Shown here in pieces: positions 1 to 7,602 of a DNA stretch of 13,848 nucleotides; the first letter of the stretch is position 1; each line of letters starts with the position of its first letter. The notes below the pieces were generated by a model. It had not been told where the DNA came from and ran no database searches. It was given only the letters and a program-made list of their open reading frames with translations. Source of the stretch: Planctomycetaceae bacterium (GTDB lineage Bacteria; Planctomycetota; Phycisphaerae; Phycisphaerales; SM1A02); the NCBI GenBank assembly GCA_027488265.1, contig JAIYCA010000046.1, positions 1-13,848 on the forward strand. Direction: 5' to 3'. A program made the translations under genes and the position numbers.

Positions 1-121
1 ACCTACGGTTCGCGTCCGCCGCTTTCGCTCGCTTTGGCGTGGAAAATGTTGAACGTTGCCGAAGGCGGAGCGCAGCGAAGCCTGACCAGACGACGCAGAC
101 GTCGCTCGTCGTTTCGTGTGG

Positions 122-151
122 CACTACCCCCTTGCGAAGCAAGAGGTAGTG
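122..151. other. Hairpin in the leuS upstream region
   Basis: CACTACC (122-128) pairs with GGTAGTG (145-151), and CTTGC (131-135) pairs with GCAAG (139-143) around a GAA loop, with a small CC/A internal loop between the two stems. No T-run follows, so it is not a typical intrinsic terminator for + strand transcripts. It could be the 3' end of an upstream transcript, a processing site or an intergenic palindromic element. The structure is seen directly; its role is unknown. Confidence 0.5.
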
Positions 152-221
152 GCTTGACTTGAAAGTACCCACGATGCGTCAGGCGAACTCTGTTGAATTC
201 GACGCATGAACCGCGCGTCGC

Positions 222-238
222 CATCACCAGAGGTGATG
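222..238. other. Perfect 7-bp hairpin with AGA loop
   Basis: CATCACC (222-228) and GGTGATG (232-238) are exact reverse complements separated by AGA. It lies about 110 bases before the leuS start. Being near-symmetric, it could be an operator for a dimeric regulator or a small RNA hairpin; neither can be decided from sequence alone. Confidence 0.4.
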
Positions 239-335
239 CCACACGAGACGCGCAGCGTCGCCGGGCGTCATCCTCTCGCGCTTCACTTCGTTCCGCGCTC
301 GTATTGAAGGCTCCCGACGCGATCGCTGCCCTTCG

Positions 336-341
336 TACAAT
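336..341 (+). promoter_or_regulatory. Possible -10 box (TACAAT) for a leaderless leuS mRNA
   Basis: TACAAT matches the sigma-70 -10 consensus at five of six positions and ends 9 nt before the leuS ATG, so transcription would begin at or within a few bases of the start codon. No Shine-Dalgarno-like purine run lies between it and the ATG. No good -35 box sits 17 nt upstream; the nearest TTGA-like word is TTGAAG at 304-309, too far at 26 nt. The same arrangement occurs before the genes at 4996 and 7603, which strengthens the call. Confidence 0.4.
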
Positions 342-350
342 CCGCGCCCT

Positions 351-3260
351 ATGTCCGCGACCAACGCTGCCAGCGCAAAGCCCGCCGATTCCGGCGACCT
401 CTCGCACCGCTACACCGCCGCGTATGCCAACGCCGTCGAGGAGCGTTGGCAGGCGTCGCTTGCGCATGCCGATGGTTCGTACGGCCACCATCAGGCGAAC
501 CCTGGCGAGCCCGGCTTTGACGCCTCAAAGCCGAAGTTCTACTGCCTCGACATGTTCCCGTACCCATCGGGTGCAGGCCTGCATGTCGGCCACCCCGAGG
601 GCTACACCGCGACCGACATCATCTGTCGCTACAAGAAGTTGAAGGGCTTCAACGTCTTGCATCCGATGGGGTGGGACGCGTTCGGCCTTCCAGCAGAGCA
701 GTACGCCATTCAAACCGGCGTCCATCCAGAGGTCACGACCAAGAAGGCGATCGACAATTTCCGTCGCCAACTCCGACGATTCGGATTCATGTACGACTGG
801 TCGCGTGAATTCGCGACGATCGATCCTGATTACTACAAGTGGACGCAATGGATCTGGCTGCAGGCGTACTCGTCGTGGTTTGATCCGACGGTCAAGAAAG
901 CGCGGCCGATCGCAGAACTCGAAGCGCGACTCACACGCGAAGACGCCACGATCACAGTCGAGAACGCAGCATCGAAGAAGTGGTCTGCGTGCTCAAAGCG
1001 CGAAAAACAAGCGTATCTCGACACGTTCCGCCTCGCCTATCTCGGTACGCAGACGGTGAATTGGTGTCCGAAACTCGGCACCGTGCTTGCGAACGAAGAG
1101 ATCATCGACGGACGCAGTGAGCGCGGCGGATTCCCCGTGCTTCGCATGCCGCTCAAGCAGTGGATGTTTCGTATAACGTCGTATGCCGATCGTTTGCTCG
1201 AAGATCTCGCGCTCGTCGATTGGCCGGACATGACGCGCACGCTGCAAACCGAGTGGATCGGACGCAGTGAAGGGGCCGAGATTCACTTTGCGATTGAAGG
1301 CGAGCGCGATGCGCTGACGGTCTTCACGACGCGACCGGACACGCTCTTTGGCGCAACTTACATGGTTGTCGCGCCGGAGCATCAAATCGTCGCGAAGGCG
1401 ATCGCGCGCGGGAACGCAGAACTTGCGAAGTACGTCGATTGGGCGAAGAATCGCAGCGACATCGATCGCCAGGCGTCGAAAGAGAAAACAGGCTGCGCAA
1501 CAGGCCTCTTTGCGATCAATCCAGCGACGGGCGCGCGCATTCCCGTGTGGACTGCCGACTACGTACTCATGGGTTACGGCACGGGCGCGATCATGGCGGT
1601 GCCCGCACACGACGAGCGCGACTTCGAGTTTGCGAAGGCGTTCCAACTCGCGATCGTGCAAGTTGTCGACATTGATGGCGTGGCGTTCACGGGTGAGTCT
1701 GCAACATCTGGCGAAGGTCGCGCGGTCAACAGCACGAGTGCGCAACTCGCGCTCGATGGCATGACAACTGCGGATGCGAAGAAGGCCGTGATTGCGTGGC
1801 TTGAGAAACAGGGCATCGGCGCATTGCGCATCAACTATCGCTTGCGCGACTGGCTCTTTTCACGGCAGCGGTATTGGGGCGAGCCGTTCCCGATCGTCTA
1901 CGACGCCGAAGGCAATCACTATCCGATTGCGGCTTCGCATCTTCCGCTGGTGTTGCCGCCACTCGCCGATTACTCGCCGATTGAAAGTGACACGCCGCAG
2001 CCGCCGCTTGCGAAAGCGCGCGATTGGACGCACACGACCGCAGGTGCTGCTGGCGTCGACGCGGCGGATCTTCCGCCAGAAACTGCCGTCGTCCGCGAAA
2101 CAAACACGATGCCCGGATGGGCCGGAAGTTGTTGGTACTACCTTCGCTACTGCTCGTCCAAGGATGCCTCCAGTTTTGTGTCGCCCGAAGCCGAGCGCTA
2201 CTGGATGTTGTCGCGTAAGAAGTCTGCGTCAACGATGCCCGCGCCGACGACGTACGACGCGGCGACGTGCCACGCAGGCGGCGTCGATCTCTACGTCGGC
2301 GGAAGCGAACACGCAGTTCTTCACTGTCTCTATGCGCGATTCTGGCACAAGATGCTCTTTGATCTTGGGCACGTCTCGACGCCTGAGCCCTTCGGCAAAC
2401 TCTTCCACCAAGGGCTCATCACGAGCTACGCATTCCAACGTGCGGATAGATCACTCGTGCCGACCGATCAGGTGAGCGAAGTGAAGGAAGGCGAGTTCGT
2501 TGAAACAGCGACGGGTCAGAAAGTGACGCAGATCGTCGCCAAGATGTCGAAGTCGCTGAAAAACGTGGTGAATCCAGATGATGTCATCGCGGAGTATGGA
2601 GCTGACACGTTCCGTCTCTACGAGATGTACATGGGACCACTCGAAGCATCGAAGCCGTGGAACACGCGCGATATCGTCGGTGTTTTCCGCTTCTTGCAGC
2701 GCGCGTGGCGTTTGGCGATCGATGAGAAGTCGGGTGAGATTCTCGCAGCGGCTCAGCCTGACGCGAAGATCGAGCGGCTTCTTCATCGCACGATTCACAA
2801 GGTCGGCGATGACATCGAGAAACTCTCGTTCAACACTGCGATCGCTGCCATGATCGAACTCGTGAACGCGGCGACGCGTCCGACGGGGCTCGCCGATCCA
2901 ACGCACGGCGGCATGACCCGCGATCAACTCGCACGCTTCGCGCGAGTCTTGTGGCCATTTGCACCGCACTTTGCGGATGAACTGGGTGCGCGGCTTGGCC
3001 TACATCCTGCGGGCGGCGCGGGTTTCTTCGGAAGCACGTGGCCGACGTACGACCCTGCGATGCTCGTTGATGACGAGATTGAGATGCCGGTGCAGATTCA
3101 AGGGAAAATCAAAGCGCGGCTGATGGTGCCTGCGAAGGCCGAGGCGTCTGCGATTGAGGCACTCGCTCTTACACACGCTGATGTGATCGCGGCGATCGCG
3201 GGTCGCGCTGTGAAGAAGGTTGTTGTCGTCCCGGGACGCATGGTGAACATCGTGATTTGA
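351..3260 (+). CDS. leuS: Leucyl-tRNA synthetase (class I)
   Basis: Charges tRNA(Leu) with leucine using ATP, in the cytoplasm. At 969 residues it is longer than the roughly 860 of E. coli LeuRS. The Rossmann signature HVGH is at residues 78-81 (after FPYPSGAGL) and the second signature KMSKS at 731-735. The CP1 editing domain is present, with the threonine-rich TTRPDT at 326-331 and MAVPAHDERD at 415-424, whose last Asp corresponds to the editing-site Asp, so proofreading should be intact. WIGRSEG and the C-terminal tRNA-binding region, ending in VVVPGRMVNIVI, are also present. Two insertions relative to E. coli stand out: a charged segment around residues 182-228 before NWCP (237-240), and about 25 residues at 619-643 between the catalytic-domain YW and VDLYVGG. 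The zinc-type Cys pairs of some LeuRS enzymes are not evident after NWCP. The ATG at 351 is chosen because the protein begins with a normal LeuRS N-terminus (YANAVEERWQ); there is no Shine-Dalgarno sequence. Identity is essentially certain. Confidence 0.98.
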   Translation: MSATNAASAKPADSGDLSHRYTAAYANAVEERWQASLAHADGSYGHHQANPGEPGFDASKPKFYCLDMFPYPSGAGLHVGHPEGYTATDIICRYKKLKGFNVLHPMGWDAFGLPAEQYAIQTGVHPEVTTKKAIDNFRRQLRRFGFMYDWSREFATIDPDYYKWTQWIWLQAYSSWFDPTVKKARPIAELEARLTREDATITVENAASKKWSACSKREKQAYLDTFRLAYLGTQTVNWCPKLGTVLANEEIIDGRSERGGFPVLRMPLKQWMFRITSYADRLLEDLALVDWPDMTRTLQTEWIGRSEGAEIHFAIEGERDALTVFTTRPDTLFGATYMVVAPEHQIVAKAIARGNAELAKYVDWAKNRSDIDRQASKEKTGCATGLFAINPATGARIPVWTADYVLMGYGTGAIMAVPAHDERDFEFAKAFQLAIVQVVDIDGVAFTGESATSGEGRAVNSTSAQLALDGMTTADAKKAVIAWLEKQGIGALRINYRLRDWLFSRQRYWGEPFPIVYDAEGNHYPIAASHLPLVLPPLADYSPIESDTPQPPLAKARDWTHTTAGAAGVDAADLPPETAVVRETNTMPGWAGSCWYYLRYCSSKDASSFVSPEAERYWMLSRKKSASTMPAPTTYDAATCHAGGVDLYVGGSEHAVLHCLYARFWHKMLFDLGHVSTPEPFGKLFHQGLITSYAFQRADRSLVPTDQVSEVKEGEFVETATGQKVTQIVAKMSKSLKNVVNPDDVIAEYGADTFRLYEMYMGPLEASKPWNTRDIVGVFRFLQRAWRLAIDEKSGEILAAAQPDAKIERLLHRTIHKVGDDIEKLSFNTAIAAMIELVNAATRPTGLADPTHGGMTRDQLARFARVLWPFAPHFADELGARLGLHPAGGAGFFGSTWPTYDPAMLVDDEIEMPVQIQGKIKARLMVPAKAEASAIEALALTHADVIAAIAGRAVKKVVVVPGRMVNIVI

Positions 3261-3283
3261 AATGTGCGCTCTGACATGTGCGG

Positions 3284-3308
3284 CGTGAGATTGATGCCGT
3301 GAGATTGA
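3284..3308. repeat. Two copies of CGTGAGATTGA between leuS and the monooxygenase
   Basis: The 11-base word CGTGAGATTGA occurs at 3284-3294 and again at 3298-3308, a 14-base period, inside the 84-base gap after leuS. It lies 36-60 bases before the next ATG, where a regulator site could sit, but it may be a chance short duplication. The rest of the gap shows no terminator hairpin and no Shine-Dalgarno sequence. Confidence 0.35.
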
Positions 3309-3344
3309 ACGCGCAACCACGGGAACTCAGCAGCGATACGCGGC

Positions 3345-4991
3345 ATGAACGACTCAAGCAACATGCAGCGATTGGATTGCGAAGTACTTGTGGTTGGTGC
3401 CGGCCCGACGGGCCTCGCTGCCGCACTCGCGCTGACTGCGCAGGGCGTTCGTGTTGCGATTGTCGATGAGGCGCCTGAGCGGCATCGCGAAGCGCGCGCG
3501 AGTGCAGTGCATGCGCGCACGCTGGAGTTACTCGCGCCGTTCGGCGTTGCGGACCGCATCGCCGCATATGCAACGCCGATTCATCTGGTTCGATTCTTCG
3601 CGAGCGACGGCCGCGAAATCATGCGTCGCAACTTCCACGCGATCGATTCGCCGTATCCGCCGCTGCAAAACGTGCAGCAATGGCGCACGGAGGCGCTGCT
3701 CGATGATCAACTGTTGATGCGCGGTGTCGTTGTAGAGCGTGGAACGCGCTTTGAGTCGCTGTCACAAGACGAGGCTGGAGTTGAAGTCATCCTCGCGACG
3801 GCTCGTGGCGAGCGGCGTGTGCGGAGTGCCTTCGTCGTCGCCGCCGATGGTGCACACAGCGGAGTGCGCCGCGCACTCGGGCTCTCCATGGAGGGAAGAG
3901 ATTACCCCGAGCGCTGGATTGCGGGAGAACTCAACGTTTCGGAGGGGACGACAGCCACTGAGTCGCAGATTCTCTTCGAGCATGATCGCGTAAGTCTGCA
4001 GTTTCCACTCGATCATGGGCGGTTGTTTTTTGCGACGTTGAAGGAAGACGAACTTCCTGGGCAATCGCGAGGGCATGTTGCGCCGGAAGAAGTGGCGCGC
4101 ATCTATCACTCTGGCTTTGGTCGTCATGCACATCTTGGTGCCGATGTTCGCGCGATTCCGTGGTCGTCGCTCTTTGTGATGCATCAATGCACGATTCCCG
4201 ACTATCGCCATGGACGCATATTCCTTGCAGGTGATGCTGCGCATCTTTCTTCTGCAGCGGGCGGAAACGGCATGAATGCGGGAATCGGCGACGGGATCAA
4301 TCTTGCGTGGCGGCTCGCGGCATATCTACGATTGGGCGCGAGCGCTGCGATTCTCGAGGGGTACTCGCTCGATCGCCATGAGCATTTCGAACACGTGAAT
4401 GCATCGAGCGACGCCGCTCATCGCCTGATCGCCGCGCACGACCCGACGTGCTTCAAGGTGAACGCCCCGCGTGGCATCCGCGCGGCGCTTTCGCGCGTCT
4501 TTTCGCACGCGTCTTCTGGGCCCGCGCTCGTTGATCGTGAACTCGGCGAGACGTCTCTCGCTCTGACACGCGATCCAGCGTTTGTCGATCATGTGGTGAA
4601 TTCTGCGAGCGATGCGATACGCGCGGGCATGCGCGTTCCAACGCTTGCGGACTTCTCGATCGGTTTCGGTGCGCTGCGTCCGTGGTGCGCGCTCTTCGAC
4701 GGCTTCCATTGGACACTGGTCCTCGCGATTCCCTCTCGCGACAGCATTCGCGCCAAGCACGTCGAAGACCTTGAGACCATCGTTCTTCCGCGTTTGAAAG
4801 GGCGCGTTCGAACTGTTGTCGCGGCTGGCGACGCCTTCGCATGGAACGCGCCGCGGCCGACGCTTTCGCTGATTCGGCCTGATGGAATCGTTGCATATCG
4901 CGAGGATTGTGCCCCCGGCGGAATTCCGAGTGGCGCGCGCCTCTCCATGTGGCTTGACCGTTTCTTTCCCGCAGCCGATTCGATACGCTGA
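3345..4991 (+). CDS. FAD-dependent monooxygenase, aromatic-ring hydroxylase type
   Basis: A flavoprotein of the FAD_binding_3 (PF01494) group, which uses NAD(P)H and O2 to hydroxylate phenolic or related compounds. It has 548 residues, the usual size for MhpA- and PCP-monooxygenase-like members. The dinucleotide-binding GAGPTG is at residues 18-23, followed by the typical ASAVHARTLELL helix. The Asp-Gly motif AADGAHSGVRR has its Asp at 168, and the flavin-ribityl motif GRIFLAGDAAH (Asp 297) is followed by the glycine-rich GGNGMNAGIGDGINLAWRLA region. The last ~150 residues resemble the thioredoxin-like C-terminal domain of phenol hydroxylases, ending with LIRPDGIVAYR. All core motifs are intact, so it should be active. 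The substrate cannot be read from sequence, and the neighbours (leuS, a lipoprotein) give no pathway. The start is uncertain: ATG 3345 or ATG 3363 (MQRLDCEV) both fit, and neither has a Shine-Dalgarno sequence. The stop lies 4 nt before the next gene. Confidence 0.93.
   Translation: MNDSSNMQRLDCEVLVVGAGPTGLAAALALTAQGVRVAIVDEAPERHREARASAVHARTLELLAPFGVADRIAAYATPIHLVRFFASDGREIMRRNFHAIDSPYPPLQNVQQWRTEALLDDQLLMRGVVVERGTRFESLSQDEAGVEVILATARGERRVRSAFVVAADGAHSGVRRALGLSMEGRDYPERWIAGELNVSEGTTATESQILFEHDRVSLQFPLDHGRLFFATLKEDELPGQSRGHVAPEEVARIYHSGFGRHAHLGADVRAIPWSSLFVMHQCTIPDYRHGRIFLAGDAAHLSSAAGGNGMNAGIGDGINLAWRLAAYLRLGASAAILEGYSLDRHEHFEHVNASSDAAHRLIAAHDPTCFKVNAPRGIRAALSRVFSHASSGPALVDRELGETSLALTRDPAFVDHVVNSASDAIRAGMRVPTLADFSIGFGALRPWCALFDGFHWTLVLAIPSRDSIRAKHVEDLETIVLPRLKGRVRTVVAAGDAFAWNAPRPTLSLIRPDGIVAYREDCAPGGIPSGARLSMWLDRFFPAADSIR
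4984..4989 (+). promoter_or_regulatory. Possible -10 box (TACGCT) before the lipoprotein GTG start
   Basis: TACGCT fits TANNNT and ends 6 nt before the GTG at 4996, overlapping the end of the monooxygenase gene. That spacing would place the transcription start at or next to the start codon, giving a leaderless mRNA. No -35 box is at the right distance; TTGACC at 4954-4959 is 24 nt away. The gene may instead simply be co-transcribed with the monooxygenase. Confidence 0.3.
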
Positions 4992-4995
4992 CTTC

Positions 4996-7560
4996 GTGAC
5001 GGCTCGCAATTCCTCGCCGATCGTGTGCCGTCTCGTCATGCTCTTCGCGTGTGCGTGCATGACACTCCTGCTTGCAGCGTGTGGAACAGACAAATGCGAT
5101 CTCGATCGCGTTGGAACACCGCTTCGACTTGCAGATCTGCGCGAAACGGCCGCATGGACACCGGACTTCGATCGTGCGTGGTGGAACGACATCGATCGCG
5201 CCTATGTCGAGTATGACGAAGAAGTCGGTCGCATTGTGCGCGCATCGTGGGATCCGTTCGTGCGCGCGCTTGTCGCGAGTGAACAGACGGGCTTTCCGAA
5301 AGAGCGACGCGCTGCACGTGCGATGTGGGAGTCGCATCTCCGTGTGCGTCGCGCACTCGGAGACGCGGAGAACCAATTGTGCGCTGCGCTCGATGCGGCA
5401 CTTCCTGATCGAGCGAACCTCTTCATCGAGTTGCTGCGCGCGCGCGGTGCGTTCTGGCGCGAAAGCGCCGTGTGGGTTCCACATGGTCAACGAGCACCTG
5501 GGCCGCTCGAAGTACTTGCGATGACCGGGCCTCCGAGCGCTGACGCTGCGACAGCCCGCGCGGCCACGGAGGCGTATGCGAGACTCGCGCCAATCGCGCG
5601 TCGTGCGGCAGAAGAACGCTTTGAGGCGTATCTCGACTACTGCGATCAAGTGACCGACGCAGAGAGTGAAGTCGCCGCCGCGAAACTTGAACGTGAGGCT
5701 TTGCCCGCTGACGCGACGAAAGAGGCGATCGAGGCCGCAGACGCACGGATCAAAGCAGCGAGCGCGGCAGTGGATGCAGCCAGTCAAGCGCTCAACAAAG
5801 TGACGCGTCGCGAGGCAGATGAGAAGTTTCGTCTCGCGTTGTTGCGAGAGGATCGCGCATTCAGCGAAGCGCTTTCGGACGGCGAACGCAGCATCGATTA
5901 CCTCGATCGTGTGGAGGCGTTCCTTCACATTGGTCTCCGCAGCCAGCAATCGCTTCGCGCGTTACGCGCGGTTGCGTTGCGCGTGGTAGAGCAGCGATTT
6001 CCTGAGGATGAGGCGCGTCGAGCGCGCGTTGAGCGTGCGTTCGATGAGTACTTCAACAGAGAGAAGAACTTGCGACCGCGGCTCGCTTCTGGCTCGATGA
6101 AAGATCGTGCGGCGGCCTATCAGGCGGTGCTGCAACTGGTCGGTCCGCTGTACAGCGAACTCAACGCCGCGACTGGAGTCGCAGGCGAATCGCTGGAATT
6201 CTTCTCGATCGAAGTTTCCGCGGGCCGACGAAGCGCCGAGGAGAGTGCTGATGCCGTTGTCGCACTCGTCAACGGTGAGAATGTGCAACAAGCTGAGGCG
6301 CCGATCGAGGTGTCGGACATTGATCAAACGATCGGACAGACGCGCGATCAGGGCATGCGCGCTTTCGCGGGCTCTGCGCTCTCGCCGCGTGTTGTGCGCG
6401 CTCTTTCTGCAGGTTTGCGACTTGATGTGGAGCGTGCCGCGAGCCTCGAGCGATTTCGCTCGGAGGAAGCAACGCGTCTCGCGCAGTCGACCGCCTCGTT
6501 GATCGAGCGCTTTCGCGAGGTTGGGCGTCGATTGGAACGAGGTGCCGCAGAGAATTCGAGCGAGGTCTCAACCGAGTCGCGCGTGCGCGATGCGCTGCGC
6601 GAGACTGCATCGGTCACCGCCGCGTTTCGCGCGCTCGATCAAGCCGCGAACGAGCGACTGCTTGCCGAGGCGGCAAGGCTTGCAGAAGTTCCAAACGACG
6701 ACGCACGTATTGTGACGGCTCGCGTGGAGTTTGAACTTCTCTCGTTGATCGGGGCTACTGCGGACATGCAGGAGTGGTACGCGATCGGTGGATTGGCTCC
6801 TGAGGCGATCGTGAGTCCGTTTGAAGTTGTGCGAACGATGGACGCGGATGACACGATTCGGGAGTCCGCCGAGGCGCTTGTCTTTGCGCGCGCAGATGAA
6901 CTTCGCGCCGGCCACCAAGAAGCGGCAGCAGCGCAACTTCGCAATACAGGCGCATTTCTCGTGCGTCTCATCGATCGACCGCGCGATGGCGGTTTGCCGA
7001 GCGAGCCGTGGTATCCCGTTCCGAGCGGCGCGCGCGCAATCTCCGTTCGAACCGAGCTTGCGAGCGAACTCGGTCGCGTGCTCGGTGCGTCCGCGGAGCG
7101 TGCGTTTCATGAGCGTTGGCGCGCGATGACGCGACCCACGATGACACCCGCGCGAGAGCGCGGTTTGCGTGCGATGGAAGCATTCGTCGCAGGGGCACGC
7201 CTGACACACGAAGAGCGTCTTGAGACCGAAGCAGTGCGTCGTTCGCTTGCGGAAGTTCTCGCGCGTGCCGACGCATCGCGTGAAGACGCGCTCAGGCAAT
7301 TGCATGCATTCGTCTCGACGTGGATGGCGGGTTCGAGTGTGCGCTCGGAGGATGATTGGAAAGCAGTGGCCGCTCAAAGTGCGGAAGTAGCGTGGCTCCG
7401 CGCGCGGGTCATCGATGCAGACGAACGCGCGCTCCTGCGATGCGAGCAGATCCTCGCCGATCAGCCTGCAGCTGCGGAGATTCTGCGTGAACTCAAGACT
7501 TTTCCTGTCCGGCTTCCGGCGCGGCTTGCGCCGTACTTTCCCGAGGCAGAAACGCGTTGA
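4996..7560 (+). CDS. Large helical lipoprotein of unknown function
   Basis: Probable 854-residue envelope lipoprotein; I do not recognise the family. Starting at GTG 4996, the N-terminus has two arginines, a hydrophobic stretch (VMLFACACMTLLLAA) and a lipobox LAAC with the lipid-bearing Cys at residue 29. Glycine follows at +2, so outer-membrane sorting is more likely than inner-membrane retention. A longer frame from 4882 would bury this signal and overlap the monooxygenase, so it is rejected; GTG 5023 and ATG 5038 are alternatives. The mature part is almost wholly charged and alpha-helical, rich in Ala, Glu and Arg, with a likely coiled coil around residues 212-290. No catalytic motif or membrane segment is seen. 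Two segments, IDRAYVEYDEEVGRI (from residue 66) and VERAFDEYFNREKNL (from 345), look alike and may mark a duplicated module. It begins 4 nt after the monooxygenase stop and has no Shine-Dalgarno sequence. A structural, periplasmic scaffold or binding role is possible but not shown. Confidence 0.85.
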   Translation: MTARNSSPIVCRLVMLFACACMTLLLAACGTDKCDLDRVGTPLRLADLRETAAWTPDFDRAWWNDIDRAYVEYDEEVGRIVRASWDPFVRALVASEQTGFPKERRAARAMWESHLRVRRALGDAENQLCAALDAALPDRANLFIELLRARGAFWRESAVWVPHGQRAPGPLEVLAMTGPPSADAATARAATEAYARLAPIARRAAEERFEAYLDYCDQVTDAESEVAAAKLEREALPADATKEAIEAADARIKAASAAVDAASQALNKVTRREADEKFRLALLREDRAFSEALSDGERSIDYLDRVEAFLHIGLRSQQSLRALRAVALRVVEQRFPEDEARRARVERAFDEYFNREKNLRPRLASGSMKDRAAAYQAVLQLVGPLYSELNAATGVAGESLEFFSIEVSAGRRSAEESADAVVALVNGENVQQAEAPIEVSDIDQTIGQTRDQGMRAFAGSALSPRVVRALSAGLRLDVERAASLERFRSEEATRLAQSTASLIERFREVGRRLERGAAENSSEVSTESRVRDALRETASVTAAFRALDQAANERLLAEAARLAEVPNDDARIVTARVEFELLSLIGATADMQEWYAIGGLAPEAIVSPFEVVRTMDADDTIRESAEALVFARADELRAGHQEAAAAQLRNTGAFLVRLIDRPRDGGLPSEPWYPVPSGARAISVRTELASELGRVLGASAERAFHERWRAMTRPTMTPARERGLRAMEAFVAGARLTHEERLETEAVRRSLAEVLARADASREDALRQLHAFVSTWMAGSSVRSEDDWKAVAAQSAEVAWLRARVIDADERALLRCEQILADQPAAAEILRELKTFPVRLPARLAPYFPEAETR

Positions 7561-7589
7561 GAAGCGAAAAGCTCCATCCGCACTTCGCG

Positions 7590-7595
7590 TAGACT
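7590..7595 (+). promoter_or_regulatory. Possible -10 box (TAGACT) for a leaderless mRNA
   Basis: TAGACT fits TANNNT and ends 7 nt before the ATG at 7603, in a 42-base gap with no Shine-Dalgarno sequence. The start of transcription would coincide with the start codon. No -35 box lies at normal spacing; TTGAGA at 7557-7562 is 27 nt away. Confidence 0.4.
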
Positions 7596-7602
7596 CGCCG
7601 CC

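Larger units (their letters stand above)
1..350. other. Non-coding leader region upstream of leuS
   Basis: No convincing gene lies in this stretch; the open frames on both strands give Arg/Ser/Ala-rich, low-complexity translations with no recognisable domain. It holds several short inverted repeats: ACGACG 90-95 with CGTCGT 107-112, a long hairpin at 122-151, ATGCGTC 174-180 with GACGCAT 201-207, a perfect 7-bp hairpin at 222-238, and GACGC 247-251 with GCGTC 255-259. The 11-mer TCGCTCGCTTT at 25-35 recurs in both copies of the structured repeat at the other end of the window (13691-13701 and 13798-13808), so the left edge may be related intergenic repeat material. No tRNA cloverleaf or T-box-like element was seen. 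Any gene ending to the left lies outside the window. Confidence 0.7.

Noticed and set aside
122..350. T-box leader for leuS
   Set aside because: No T-box consensus, specifier stem or terminator/antiterminator pair was seen, and the likely -10 box next to the ATG argues against a long leader.
3..491. Minus-strand frame across the left edge and the leuS start
   Set aside because: It overlaps the LeuRS N-terminus and gives a low-complexity Arg/Ala/Gly-rich product; no ribosome-binding site or domain supports it.
193..642. Plus-strand frame overlapping the leuS 5' end
   Set aside because: It is a shifted frame of leuS; the product is Arg/Ser/Thr/Pro-rich and unlike any family.
4882..4995. N-terminal extension of the lipoprotein into the monooxygenase gene
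   Set aside because: It would place the lipoprotein signal peptide about 50 residues inside the protein. The GTG at 4996 gives a normal signal sequence.
4453..5949. 498-codon open frame on the minus strand
   Set aside because: It runs antisense across the monooxygenase-lipoprotein junction, where the + strand frames show clear FAD motifs and a lipobox. Its translation is Arg/Cys/His-rich without any domain, as expected for an antisense frame of GC-rich coding DNA.
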